NCBI RefSeq assembly: GCF_011799805.1
Contig: NZ_WXUB01000002.1
Location: forward strand, 186,001 to 250,000
Length of the DNA: 64,000 nucleotides
Reading direction: 5' to 3'
Origin: Maribellus sediminis
GTDB taxonomy: Bacteria; Bacteroidota; Bacteroidia; Bacteroidales; Prolixibacteraceae
Translations under genes and position numbers: made by a program
Shown here: positions 57,001 to 64,000 of the stretch, piece after piece
How positions within the stretch are numbered: the stretch's first letter is position 1
Layout of the letters: every line of letters starts with the position of its first letter
Notes under the pieces: model-generated
Databases searched by the model: none
Told to the model about the DNA's origin: nothing
What the model saw: only the letters and a program-made list of their open reading frames with translations

Positions 57001-58255
57001 CGATCACTGTTCCATGAGCTGGTCAACCGATGAATGCGTATCATTTTATGTAAATGAGAACTTTACTTTGCAGTGGAGTATCGTTTCTGAAAGCTTAAGA
57101 AATTCTGTTCATGATAAAGGGGCTCATGGATATGGTGGTATTTGGGGCGGAAAGAATGCTTCATTCCATCACAACCTGCTGGCGCATCATGATAGCCGCA
57201 ATCCACGTCTGGGTGAATCGGCCGGAACGACCTATGCACTAACCGATTTGGTTGATTTACGAAATAACGTTATCTACAACTGGGGTGGAAACAGCTGTTA
57301 TGGTGGCGAAGGAATGAATGTAAATATTGTGAATTGCTATTATAAACCGGGTCCGGCAACTTCTAAAATCGAAAGGATTGTTTCCATCGATAAAAACAAA
57401 ACTGAAGGAACACCTATATATGGAATTTGGGGGAAATTCTATATTGATGGAAATGTGCTCACTGAATCTGCCCGGGCAACCAACGATAACTGGACTTATG
57501 GAGTCTACAACCAGTTTCATAGTAGCAATGGTACGGTAACCCAGGAAGAACGGGATGCAATGAGGATATCACAACCACACGATCCGGGCAAAGTAACCAC
57601 ACACACCGCCGAAATGGCTTACGAAAGAATCCTGGAATATTGTGGTGCCAGTTTGGCGACAGATTCTGTCGACTTGCGTATCATTCACGACGTTTCTACG
57701 GGAACGGCTACCTACATGGATGGTGGAAACGGAAGTAAAAACGGGATTATTGATACACAAGGTGCAGTGGGAGGCTGGCCGGTATTAAAATCGGAACCGG
57801 CCCCGACCGATACCGACGACGATGGCATGCCGGATGATTGGGAAACTGCTAATAGTCTGAATCCAAACGATCCATCGGATGCTCAACTCAAATCGGTAGA
57901 TGGTGTTTATCCGAATATCGAAGTTTACATCAACAGTCTGGTATCGCATATTGTTGAAGCACAAAACGAAGGCGGAGAATGGACCGATGCAGGAGAAATC
58001 CGCTTGGACGATAACGGAGATCAGCAAACGATTAAAGCATATATCGATCATTCAGCGGCTAAACTGGTTATTTCACATAAGGAAAAAATCAGTGATGTGA
58101 AAATTTACTCCATAACCGGTCAGTTACTGATCAACCGCGAATTCAACGAAAGAGATGTTCGCATAGATGTATCTGCTTTAAAAAACGGACTGTACATCAT
58201 TTCGGTTAGAGATGAAAACAATCGGGTTTATTCCGAAAAAATAATGACATTTTAA
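54086..58255 (+). CDS. CE8 pectinesterase - PATR-like repeats - PL1 pectate lyase - T9SS fusion
   Basis: A 1389-residue multidomain secreted enzyme. A signal peptide (to VSAQ) is followed by a CE8 domain (about 28-345; GYQDTMYF, VGRTDYIYG, MGRPWHEYP). Two beta-rich modules with autotransporter PATR-like repeats follow (about 350-595 and 595-860; LTKTGEGTVILAADNSNFSG, LLLSGDNSGFSGTW). A PL1 lyase follows at about 865-1300 (AFPGAEGHGRYATGGRGG, DHCSMSWSTDE, HDSRNPRLGES) with calcium loop DTDDDGMPDDWE. A T9SS domain ends it (about 1315-1389). It couples demethylation with lyase cutting in one extracellular polypeptide. The stop overlaps the next start by one base (TAATG). Confidence 0.92.
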   Translation: MKRILQLAILTLVYFAFLPLVSAQNPQDADMVVAADGSGDFTTLQAAIDATPSNSNKRTVIYIKRGVYDTEKLIVPADKINLTLIGESREETIISYHIYDCGTAALGKCPEEDATKWTGDNIRTSATLTIMADGFRAENMTIRNTAGPVGQAQAITVRSDKCIFINVDFYGYQDTMYFWSDKKRSYFEGCLVVGRTDYIYGSGTVFFQSCEIRTWGGGYITAPSTYKDQPYGFVFNECDITYGTNSPRGGDDGQMIRMGRPWHEYPKVAWLRCNITEMMNPLGWGDKWNMDYADTSEDLHLYEYQNTGPGADMSGRANWAGIKELTTEEAADYTVQKVMAGNDGWDPTAEAPLVTTYKWVGAASGTGWKEAENWNPAGIPATGELATVDSAFTLTSGNDTFQADLALKNYAQLEVAGNSVATYISAANAVLSASGDAVLDGKIATKDSLHFDVDGTLTVNADLQGIHALTKTGEGTVILAADNSNFSGDVLVKEGTLEATNSGSLGKSSVTVGVGGTLSVSNDNAFYAKAQLSVVTGSKLILNSTVTLSQFYVNGVMQPVGEYNATFEPVSISGPGKIVIGRPDTLTFHRSGNGNWDEAANFIPALIPQTGETVIVQEEMETTSTVFEADILLQSPGNIRMRGAHKSTGTLYMGDGTNFKYNTGGTGMSLEAPIVIQGDVQMIMESGNTAGSTLGLSGPISGKYSLQALNNGKGTVNNGKLLLSGDNSGFSGTWDLTAYSRKYPGVNGYNTLIEGESENAFGHGTIIAGHENQVIFSHAKVAGDSLRLTLNESATAVLNANVEVKYFLFNGEEMAEGEYDATTHPDLLTGGGKIIVGNGGGGPLEELAAFPGAEGHGRYATGGRGGQVIYVTNLEDNNNPGSLRWAVNQSGPRIILFKVSGTIDLKSKLSIKNDNITIAGQTAPGDGITLRNYSVNVDADNVIIRFMRFRMGDTAQQEDDALGGRFHKNIIVDHCSMSWSTDECVSFYVNENFTLQWSIVSESLRNSVHDKGAHGYGGIWGGKNASFHHNLLAHHDSRNPRLGESAGTTYALTDLVDLRNNVIYNWGGNSCYGGEGMNVNIVNCYYKPGPATSKIERIVSIDKNKTEGTPIYGIWGKFYIDGNVLTESARATNDNWTYGVYNQFHSSNGTVTQEERDAMRISQPHDPGKVTTHTAEMAYERILEYCGASLATDSVDLRIIHDVSTGTATYMDGGNGSKNGIIDTQGAVGGWPVLKSEPAPTDTDDDGMPDDWETANSLNPNDPSDAQLKSVDGVYPNIEVYINSLVSHIVEAQNEGGEWTDAGEIRLDDNGDQQTIKAYIDHSAAKLVISHKEKISDVKIYSITGQLLINREFNERDVRIDVSALKNGLYIISVRDENNRVYSEKIMTF

Positions 58256-59205
58256 TGAAGAATATTTTGTTCAGCCTTTTGTTCGTAGCCAGTGTTCTTC
58301 AGCTAATGGCGCAAAATGGCGTTCAATATGAAATAACGGTGGCGCAGGATGGATCGGGTGATTTTACCACGATCCAGGCTGCCATTGATGCTACCAAGGC
58401 GTTCCCCGATAAACGAATTACTATTTATATTAAAAATGGTGCTTACAAGGAGAAGGTTTTAGTTCCCTCTTGGAATAACAAATTATCGCTGATCGGCGAA
58501 GATGCCACAAAAACAATAATTTCCTGGGACGATTATTTCAAAAAGATTGACCGCGGGCGAAACAGTACGTTTTTTACATATACCTTAAAAGTTGAAGCAG
58601 ATGATTTTTATGCCGAAAACCTGACCGTAGTAAATGCTGCAGGTCCGGTAGGACAGGCGGTAGCTCTGCATGTTGAGGGCAATCGTTGTATGTTCAAAAA
58701 CTGCAAAATTTTGGGGAACCAGGATACGATGTATCTGACGGGAGAAAACAGCAAACAATATTTTAAAAACTGTACCATCGAAGGCACCACCGATTTTATT
58801 TTTGGCTCGGCAACTGCTGTTTTTTCGGAATGCACCATTATCAGCCTTGCTGATTCGTACATTACGGCAGCCAGTACGAACGAGGGAAAAGCATTCGGTT
58901 TTGTTTTTGTGAAGTGCAAGTTACAAGCCCGAAAAGGCGTATCAAAAGTTTATCTCGGACGCCCCTGGCGACCTTATGCTAAAACAGTTTTTATGAATTG
59001 TGAAATGGGCGAGCATATTGCTCCTGAAGGTTGGAAACAATGGAGCAATGCAGACCAGTTGAATACCACTTTTTATGCTGAATACAAAAATACCGGTTTC
59101 GGTTCTTCTATAGAAAACCGGGTGAAATGGTCGCATCAATTAAATAATAGATCCGCTAAAAAATATAATAAAGAAAACATTCTGGGAAACTGGATTTCAA
59201 AATGA
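58255..59205 (+). CDS. Pectinesterase (CE8)
   Basis: A 316-residue single-domain CE8 enzyme with a signal peptide (to LMAQ, about 19). Motifs: VAQDGSGDFTTIQAAID, GNQDTMYLTG, EGTTDFIFGSA and YLGRPWRPYA. It closely follows the fusion gene and precedes a PL1 gene, repeating the CE8 then PL1 order of the fusion. Probably periplasmic, acting on imported methylated oligogalacturonides. Confidence 0.95.
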   Translation: MKNILFSLLFVASVLQLMAQNGVQYEITVAQDGSGDFTTIQAAIDATKAFPDKRITIYIKNGAYKEKVLVPSWNNKLSLIGEDATKTIISWDDYFKKIDRGRNSTFFTYTLKVEADDFYAENLTVVNAAGPVGQAVALHVEGNRCMFKNCKILGNQDTMYLTGENSKQYFKNCTIEGTTDFIFGSATAVFSECTIISLADSYITAASTNEGKAFGFVFVKCKLQARKGVSKVYLGRPWRPYAKTVFMNCEMGEHIAPEGWKQWSNADQLNTTFYAEYKNTGFGSSIENRVKWSHQLNNRSAKKYNKENILGNWISK

Positions 59206-59225
59206 AAATAGAGGGAGGATAAGTG

Positions 59226-60911
59226 ATGAGGAAATTAGTTGGAGGCATTTTGTTAATGCTATTTGGAATTTTTAGTGGTGTTGCTCAAAGCAACGAGGTG
59301 CCGGCTTTCCCGGGTGCCGAAGGTTTTGGAAAATACACCACTGGCGGACGCGGGGGAAATGTTTATTATGTAACTACCCTCGAAGACAATGATAGTGCAG
59401 GCAGTTTGCGTTATGCTGTCAGCAAGTCAGGGCCCCGGATCATCCTTTTTAAAGTGGCCGGTACAATAAAGTTGAAAAAGAGTCTGAGCATCAGTCATGG
59501 TGATGTAACTATTGCAGGGCAAACTGCTCCCGGTGACGGAATTACCTTGCGCGACTATCCGGTAAGCGTCAGTGCCGACAATGTGATCATTCGTTTTATT
59601 CGCTTCCGAATGGGGGATGTTACCATCCAGGAAGCCGATGCGTTGGGAGGCAGACGGCATAAAAGAATTATTGTTGATCATTGCTCCATGAGCTGGTCGA
59701 CAGATGAGTGCGCCTCCTTTTACGACAACGAGGAATTCACACTTCAATGGAGTATTCTATCTGAAAGTCTGCGAATTTCAGTACACGAAAAAGGTAAACA
59801 TGGATATGGCGGAATCTGGGGCGGGCGAGGAGCTTCTTTTCATCATAACCTGCTGGCACATCACGATAGTCGTAATCCTCGCTTTTGTGGAAGTCGTTAT
59901 TCCAACCGTCCTAAAGATGAGTTGGTGGATTTTAGGAATAATGTGATTTATAATTGGGGTGGAAACAGCGGTTATGCCGGAGAAGGAGGTCGCTACAACA
60001 TGGTCAATAATTACTACAAAGCCGGACCGGCTTCTTCAAATAAATCCAGGATTTTTCAACCTTATCCGGATAATGGATCAAATAGTCAACCTGCCGGAGT
60101 TTATGGTACTTTTTTCGTTGATGGCAACTATATGACGGCCAGTTCGCAAGTTACAAATGACAACTGGTTGGGAATAAACATGCATTCCTCATTTTCGACT
60201 TATGCTCCCGGAGTTACACTGGAAGATATAAAATCGGATGCTGAATATGATGCTGGAGAAGTGACTACTCACTCTGCTGAACTGGCATTCGAACGGGTAC
60301 TTGATTTTGTAGGTGCCAGCCTGGCACGGGATTCTGTGGATATTAGAATTACCCACGAGGCTTCAACGGGCACGGTAACTTATCCCAACGGTGGCAATGG
60401 TAGTTCGAATGGATTAATCGATACACAGGATGCTGTTGGAGGCTGGCCGGTTTTGCAAACGGGTAATGCACCTGCAGATTCCGATGGCGACGGAATGCCT
60501 GACGATTGGGAAACAGCAAACGGATTATTACCAAACGATCCGAGTGATGCACAGTTGAAGTCGGTAGATGGTGTTTATCCAAACGTTGAAGTGTATATAA
60601 ATTCATTGGTAGCCACAATTGTTGACAACCAAAATCAGGGTGGAATACCAACTTCCGCCCCAACCATCTCCGCACCACGTTCATTTATAAATGCATACTA
60701 TAACGGGGCAGTAAATGAAGTGGTTATTAAGCATACAGTAGCACTACAAAATGTTGATATTTACGATATCTCAGGCAAGTTGCTCATTCAGAAAAATGTA
60801 GATGGAACAATTGTGAATGTTCCGGCACATGAACTTAAGAAAGGAATTTATATTCTACGGGTACAAGATGCAGAACAACAGATTTTTGCAAAAAAAATAG
60901 TTGTGTTCTAA
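59226..60911 (+). CDS. PL1-type pectate lyase with T9SS sorting domain
   Basis: A 561-residue secreted lyase; the ATG at 59226 is preferred over the GTG at 59223, and a GGGAGG element lies just upstream. Domain order: signal peptide (to about VAQ), PL1 beta-helix (AFPGAEGFGKYTTGGRGG, TIAGQTAPGDGITLRD, DHCSMSWSTDE, HDSRNPRFCGSRYSN), calcium loop DSDGDGMPDDWE, and type A T9SS domain (about 490-561; IYDISGKLL, GIYILRV). Its lyase half is very similar to that of the fusion at 54086-58255, indicating duplication. Last gene of the operon. Confidence 0.94.
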   Translation: MRKLVGGILLMLFGIFSGVAQSNEVPAFPGAEGFGKYTTGGRGGNVYYVTTLEDNDSAGSLRYAVSKSGPRIILFKVAGTIKLKKSLSISHGDVTIAGQTAPGDGITLRDYPVSVSADNVIIRFIRFRMGDVTIQEADALGGRRHKRIIVDHCSMSWSTDECASFYDNEEFTLQWSILSESLRISVHEKGKHGYGGIWGGRGASFHHNLLAHHDSRNPRFCGSRYSNRPKDELVDFRNNVIYNWGGNSGYAGEGGRYNMVNNYYKAGPASSNKSRIFQPYPDNGSNSQPAGVYGTFFVDGNYMTASSQVTNDNWLGINMHSSFSTYAPGVTLEDIKSDAEYDAGEVTTHSAELAFERVLDFVGASLARDSVDIRITHEASTGTVTYPNGGNGSSNGLIDTQDAVGGWPVLQTGNAPADSDGDGMPDDWETANGLLPNDPSDAQLKSVDGVYPNVEVYINSLVATIVDNQNQGGIPTSAPTISAPRSFINAYYNGAVNEVVIKHTVALQNVDIYDISGKLLIQKNVDGTIVNVPAHELKKGIYILRVQDAEQQIFAKKIVVF

Positions 60912-60930
60912 GTCACATTTCCAAAAAGAA

Positions 60931-60970
60931 AAAAATGAGCTGTGAAGTCATTTTATAGCTCATTTTTTTT
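60931..60970. terminator. Bidirectional terminator between convergent operons
   Basis: AAAAATGAGCT (60931-60941) and AGCTCATTTTT (60957-60967) form an 11-bp stem with a 15-nt loop, flanked by an A run on the left and a T run on the right. It can serve both the + strand lyase operon and the - strand gene ending at 61043. Confidence 0.85.
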
Positions 60971-61042
60971 AAAAAACTATAACCGAAACAAATAGTTGTT
61001 TTTCCTGAATTTGAGAAAGAAAACCATTGCCGAAAGAGTGAT

Positions 61043-63322
61043 TTATTTCTTGACGATTTTTTTAGTAATGGTTCCTTCTTTCGTTAAAATCCGGAGTAAA
61101 TAACTTCCTGATTTCAGCTCACCCACATCAATGTTTTTGATATTGCCTTCTGACTTTTTAACCAATCCACCATTCAAATTATAGATTCCCACGCTGGTTA
61201 TTATTTGGGAGGATTTTATGGTCAGTTGATCATTCACCGGATTTGGAAATACAATCAGACCGGATAATTCATTATCACGAATTCCTGTTGCCAGGTCGAG
61301 GTTGATCAGGTAAAGGTTGGCCACATCGGTTTTTGTAATCTGATGGGAGCCTGCCGGGATGGTTAGTGTTATAATTCCGTTTGTTGCCGAGTAATTGGTT
61401 CCATCCACTTTAATTCTTCCAGAGTAATTGTCATTAAATACTAAAGTAAGAACTGCTTCTTCAGTAGTTGTAAATTCGATAAGGGTAGTCGACTCAATCT
61501 TCAAACACTGTGTTAATGTCAGTCCGCCATATACCACTGTTCCTTTCGAATCAGAAAGATTTCCGGTAATGCTGAAATAGTCGCTGGTCAGACCCGATTT
61601 GGTAAAATTATGAACGATATCGCCGCTTATTTCACTACCTCCAGTTCCGCCGCCACCTCCTGTTGTATCTTCTACTGTAACCGTGTCGCCCATAACTGCG
61701 ATCAGGCTGGTCTGGTAATCGACAAGTGCAGTCTTTAAAGCAGAGTTTGCGGAATACGAAGCATCATCTACCGAATTATTGAAAGTCCACTGAAAGTCGC
61801 CTCCGTTCATACGGCCCGCATATTGCATCACTTTTTCTTTGGCTGCCTCCGGTTCGTCGGGAGTATACGTATACATCACCGCTTCGTTGGTATCGAAGTT
61901 GTTGTAAGTGTTACTTCCATATGCTGATTTTATAGAACTGTCAATCTTTTCGTCCCTGCTGTCGGCCACGTAGGCGTCAAAATCAACCGTTGAATTCGGA
62001 TATGCAGCATCGCCGTAAGGCACAAACCGACGTTGTCCGCTCATGCAGTTGTTCCAGGCTTTAATGGTTCCGCCATCTTCTTTCGAGAAAGTAGGCATAT
62101 CGGAATAGTCGTTCGACTGGGTGTTCTCATCAAACACATCGGAACCCTGCATCGAAGTCAGCATCGGATACCTGCAATTGCGGAAATAATTCGCCTCCAC
62201 AAATACTGACGACCCCATAGTTGAACCTACGCCATACTTTGCAATTCCATCGTAATAATTATTGTAAACGTGTGCCGAATAAAAACGAACACGTGGGTGG
62301 CGCGAATCGGAATGATCGTACCAGTTGTGGTGGTATGTTATAAAAAGTCCTTCGGTAGTATCTTCGTTAAGGCCTAAAAGGTTGCTTTTGCCGGTGTCCC
62401 AAAAGTGGTTGTACGATAAAGTTACATAGGTCGACCGTTTACAATCCATGGCGCCATCGCCTTTTGCTTGGTCGGCATCGCCACCGGCATCGCCATAAAA
62501 AAGATCGCAATGATGTACCCAAATGTATTCATTCTCTTGTTGCAGACCAATATCGTCGCCTTCATCGCTGTTGGTATTCATCAACCCAATATTCCGGATC
62601 TCAACATTAGAGGCATTTTTTACCCGGATTCCCCAGCCATCGGCAACTGCGTCGTTACCCACACCTTCGAAGGTAATGTAACCTGATTGATTGTTGTTGT
62701 TTTCAATTACAATATCGCCTTTGTCCATATATTCCAGGTCGGTAATTTGTCCGATTAAACGAACAATCAGCGGCCTGTTGTCTTTACCTTTCTTGAAGCC
62801 TTCAAGAATCGTTTGCAAACCCACGCAGGGATTGGCATTTGCTCCTGTTACATCAAGCGAAATGGTATTTTTTGTGTTCTGGGTGATGTACAAAATCACA
62901 GCATTGTCTTTGGGTGTTCCATTGGCTTTGTAGGCGCCCGGAACTTTCTCGTTTGCAAAAGCGAAACCAGTTCGGTCGTGGGCAGTTATGATTAATGAAC
63001 CGGTTTCAGTGCTTTCACCTGCAGTGCCGGCAATCACCGGTATTATTTTCAAGGTATAAGTTCCCGGTGCCAGCCCCAGTGCATCGGCGCGAAAATAAGC
63101 CCCGTAATCACGAACGAGCTGTCCGTCGATTTGTTGATTGGTAATGCCTTCTCCGCTTACATATACGTTGTAGCTTTCAGCTCCTTCTACAGCGTGCCAT
63201 TTTACCCAGACCGATTCAAGCCACCCCCCGGCATCTTCAATCGTTACCGGTTGTGACCAGGCAGCCGGGTTGGCCAAACAGAGAGTCAAGAACAGGAGAA
63301 ATATTTTAATTCGATGTTTCAT
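61043..63322 (-). CDS. Classical PL1 pectate lyase with fibronectin-like N-terminal and T9SS C-terminal domains
   Basis: A 759-residue secreted enzyme on the - strand; the ATG at 63322 is preferred over an in-frame TTG at 63331. Signal peptide to about WSQ. A fibronectin III-like domain (SVWVKWHAVEGAESYNVYVS) precedes a classical pectate lyase beta-helix (DIVIENNNNQSGYITFEG, WVHHCDLFYGDAGGDADQAK with calcium-binding Asp, and HSDSRHPRVRF with the catalytic Arg). A Gly/Thr linker leads to a beta-sandwich (about 590-680), possibly carbohydrate-binding, and a T9SS domain (IVFPNPV, GSYLLRI). It differs from the + strand PL1 group in having vWiDH-type and RHPR motifs. Confidence 0.94.
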   Translation of the reverse strand: MKHRIKIFLLFLTLCLANPAAWSQPVTIEDAGGWLESVWVKWHAVEGAESYNVYVSGEGITNQQIDGQLVRDYGAYFRADALGLAPGTYTLKIIPVIAGTAGESTETGSLIITAHDRTGFAFANEKVPGAYKANGTPKDNAVILYITQNTKNTISLDVTGANANPCVGLQTILEGFKKGKDNRPLIVRLIGQITDLEYMDKGDIVIENNNNQSGYITFEGVGNDAVADGWGIRVKNASNVEIRNIGLMNTNSDEGDDIGLQQENEYIWVHHCDLFYGDAGGDADQAKGDGAMDCKRSTYVTLSYNHFWDTGKSNLLGLNEDTTEGLFITYHHNWYDHSDSRHPRVRFYSAHVYNNYYDGIAKYGVGSTMGSSVFVEANYFRNCRYPMLTSMQGSDVFDENTQSNDYSDMPTFSKEDGGTIKAWNNCMSGQRRFVPYGDAAYPNSTVDFDAYVADSRDEKIDSSIKSAYGSNTYNNFDTNEAVMYTYTPDEPEAAKEKVMQYAGRMNGGDFQWTFNNSVDDASYSANSALKTALVDYQTSLIAVMGDTVTVEDTTGGGGGTGGSEISGDIVHNFTKSGLTSDYFSITGNLSDSKGTVVYGGLTLTQCLKIESTTLIEFTTTEEAVLTLVFNDNYSGRIKVDGTNYSATNGIITLTIPAGSHQITKTDVANLYLINLDLATGIRDNELSGLIVFPNPVNDQLTIKSSQIITSVGIYNLNGGLVKKSEGNIKNIDVGELKSGSYLLRILTKEGTITKKIVKK

Positions 63323-63368
63323 TTGTATCAATTGGTTATGGCATTTTTACTACCGTTCATAGCAACGA

Positions 63369-64000
63369 TTATTCTTCTTTAAAAACGTAATCCAGGAAAT
63401 TCACCACTTTGGGCCAGGTTTCGTCGAACCAGGGATAAAACAGCCAGAACGGATGCGGTGTTTTTGGAATGTTATGTACTTCGTTATAGGTTCCGTAGCT
63501 GTCGAGCACTTTTAAAAAATCGCCTCGCCCGGCATGAAAACGGGCATTCTTGCTATTTATGAAAATTGTTGCTGGTGTTTCTGCATCCACGTAATTAACG
63601 GCAGAAGCTTCCTTCCAAAGCTCCGGTTTTTGTTTATAGGTGGCACCAAACCAACGTGCACCTGCTGAAGGTTTTGCCGGATCTTCGTCTTTTGCACTTT
63701 CCGATGGAGTAGTAAAATCAGGTACACCGTCGATGTTTACCAACGCTTGCACACGATCACCCGCATTCCCTTCCGCTTTGTGCGAAGGGTAAACAGCTTT
63801 ACCGCCGGTTGTGGCCAGCAAACTGGCCAATGTAGCACCTGCCGACGTGCCGAGCACAGCAATAAGCGAACTGTCGCATCCAAAGCCCGAGGCATTAATT
63901 TTCAGCCATTTTACTGCAGTCTTCAAATCGATTACTGCAGCCGGGTATAGTGCTTCGGGCGACAGACGGTATTCAACACAGGTAGCTACATAACCATGTT
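63369..64000 (-). CDS. Alpha/beta-hydrolase esterase (BD-FAE/HSL-like), 5' truncated
   Basis: The - strand frame stays open to the right edge, so the start lies outside the window; the 63926 TTG is not the real start. The visible 210 residues begin HGYVATCVEYRLSPEA, a hallmark of the BD-FAE/hormone-sensitive-lipase-like esterases. The nucleophile Ser is in LGTSAGATL and the likely catalytic His is in TPHPFWLF near the C-terminus. Context suggests a pectin acetyl- or methylesterase, but feruloyl or other ester substrates are also possible. It lies upstream of the - strand pectate lyase (47-bp gap), so the two probably form an operon. Confidence 0.85.
   Translation of the reverse strand, partial: HGYVATCVEYRLSPEALYPAAVIDLKTAVKWLKINASGFGCDSSLIAVLGTSAGATLASLLATTGGKAVYPSHKAEGNAGDRVQALVNIDGVPDFTTPSESAKDEDPAKPSAGARWFGATYKQKPELWKEASAVNYVDAETPATIFINSKNARFHAGRGDFLKVLDSYGTYNEVHNIPKTPHPFWLFYPWFDETWPKVVNFLDYVFKEE

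Overview
The window is a pectin-degradation region from a Bacteroidota genome. The evidence is two SusC/SusD pairs, a hybrid two-component regulator, many lipoprotein signal peptides, and type IX secretion (T9SS) C-terminal sorting domains on several enzymes. The moderate GC content and the T9SS plus SusCD combination suggest a free-living Marinilabiliales/Prolixibacteraceae-like lineage, but that placement is inference. No rRNA, tRNA, CRISPR array, insertion sequence or prophage gene is visible. Everything from 1 to 60911 is on the + strand; the last two genes are on the - strand.

Layout. (A) 1-3098 is the 3' part of a T9SS-exported beta-helix protein (DUF4957/DUF5123-like), closed by a strong terminator at 3121-3149. 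(B) 3370-34933 looks like one long co-oriented operon preceded by a LacI-type palindrome (3284-3307). It opens with five cytoplasmic/inner-membrane catabolic genes: an iron alcohol dehydrogenase, a DapA-family aldolase, a PdxA-family dehydrogenase, a DUF1537 four-carbon acid-sugar kinase and a sodium:solute symporter. It continues with two paralogous T9SS proteins, SusC/SusD, two PL1-type pectate lyases, a DUF3826 protein, a beta-helix/TIM-barrel protein, a GH140-type apiosidase, a GH43-like enzyme, a propeller plus (alpha/alpha)6 glycosidase, a BNR-repeat protein, an esterase-TIM-barrel fusion and a further beta-helix protein. (C) 35364-39413 is the hybrid two-component regulator. (D) 39414-46615 holds a repeat-rich regulatory region, a 35-codon membrane peptide gene, a second SusC/SusD pair and a DUF4957/DUF5123 lipoprotein, ended by a hairpin. 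(E) 46736-60911 is a dense homogalacturonan/rhamnogalacturonan-I enzyme operon: PL1, GH43, CE12, CE8, GH28, CE12, a CE8-PL1 fusion, CE8 and PL1. (F) A convergent PL1 pectate lyase and a truncated alpha/beta-hydrolase esterase close the window on the - strand.

How it fits together. CE8 and CE12 esterases strip methyl and acetyl groups, PL1 lyases and GH28 cut the backbone, and the two SusCD pairs import oligosaccharides. The enzymes in the second half of region B (GH140, a sialidase-like propeller fused to an (alpha/alpha)6 domain, a BNR protein and an esterase) point to rhamnogalacturonan II. The central hypothesis offered here is that the first five genes of region B form a pathway for Dha (3-deoxy-D-lyxo-2-heptulosaric acid), a sugar of RG-II. 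Aldolase cleavage would give pyruvate plus D-threuronate, reduction would give D-threonate, and the DUF1537 kinase plus PdxA2 would turn this into dihydroxyacetone phosphate and CO2. The gene families and the stereochemistry match. It has not been tested.
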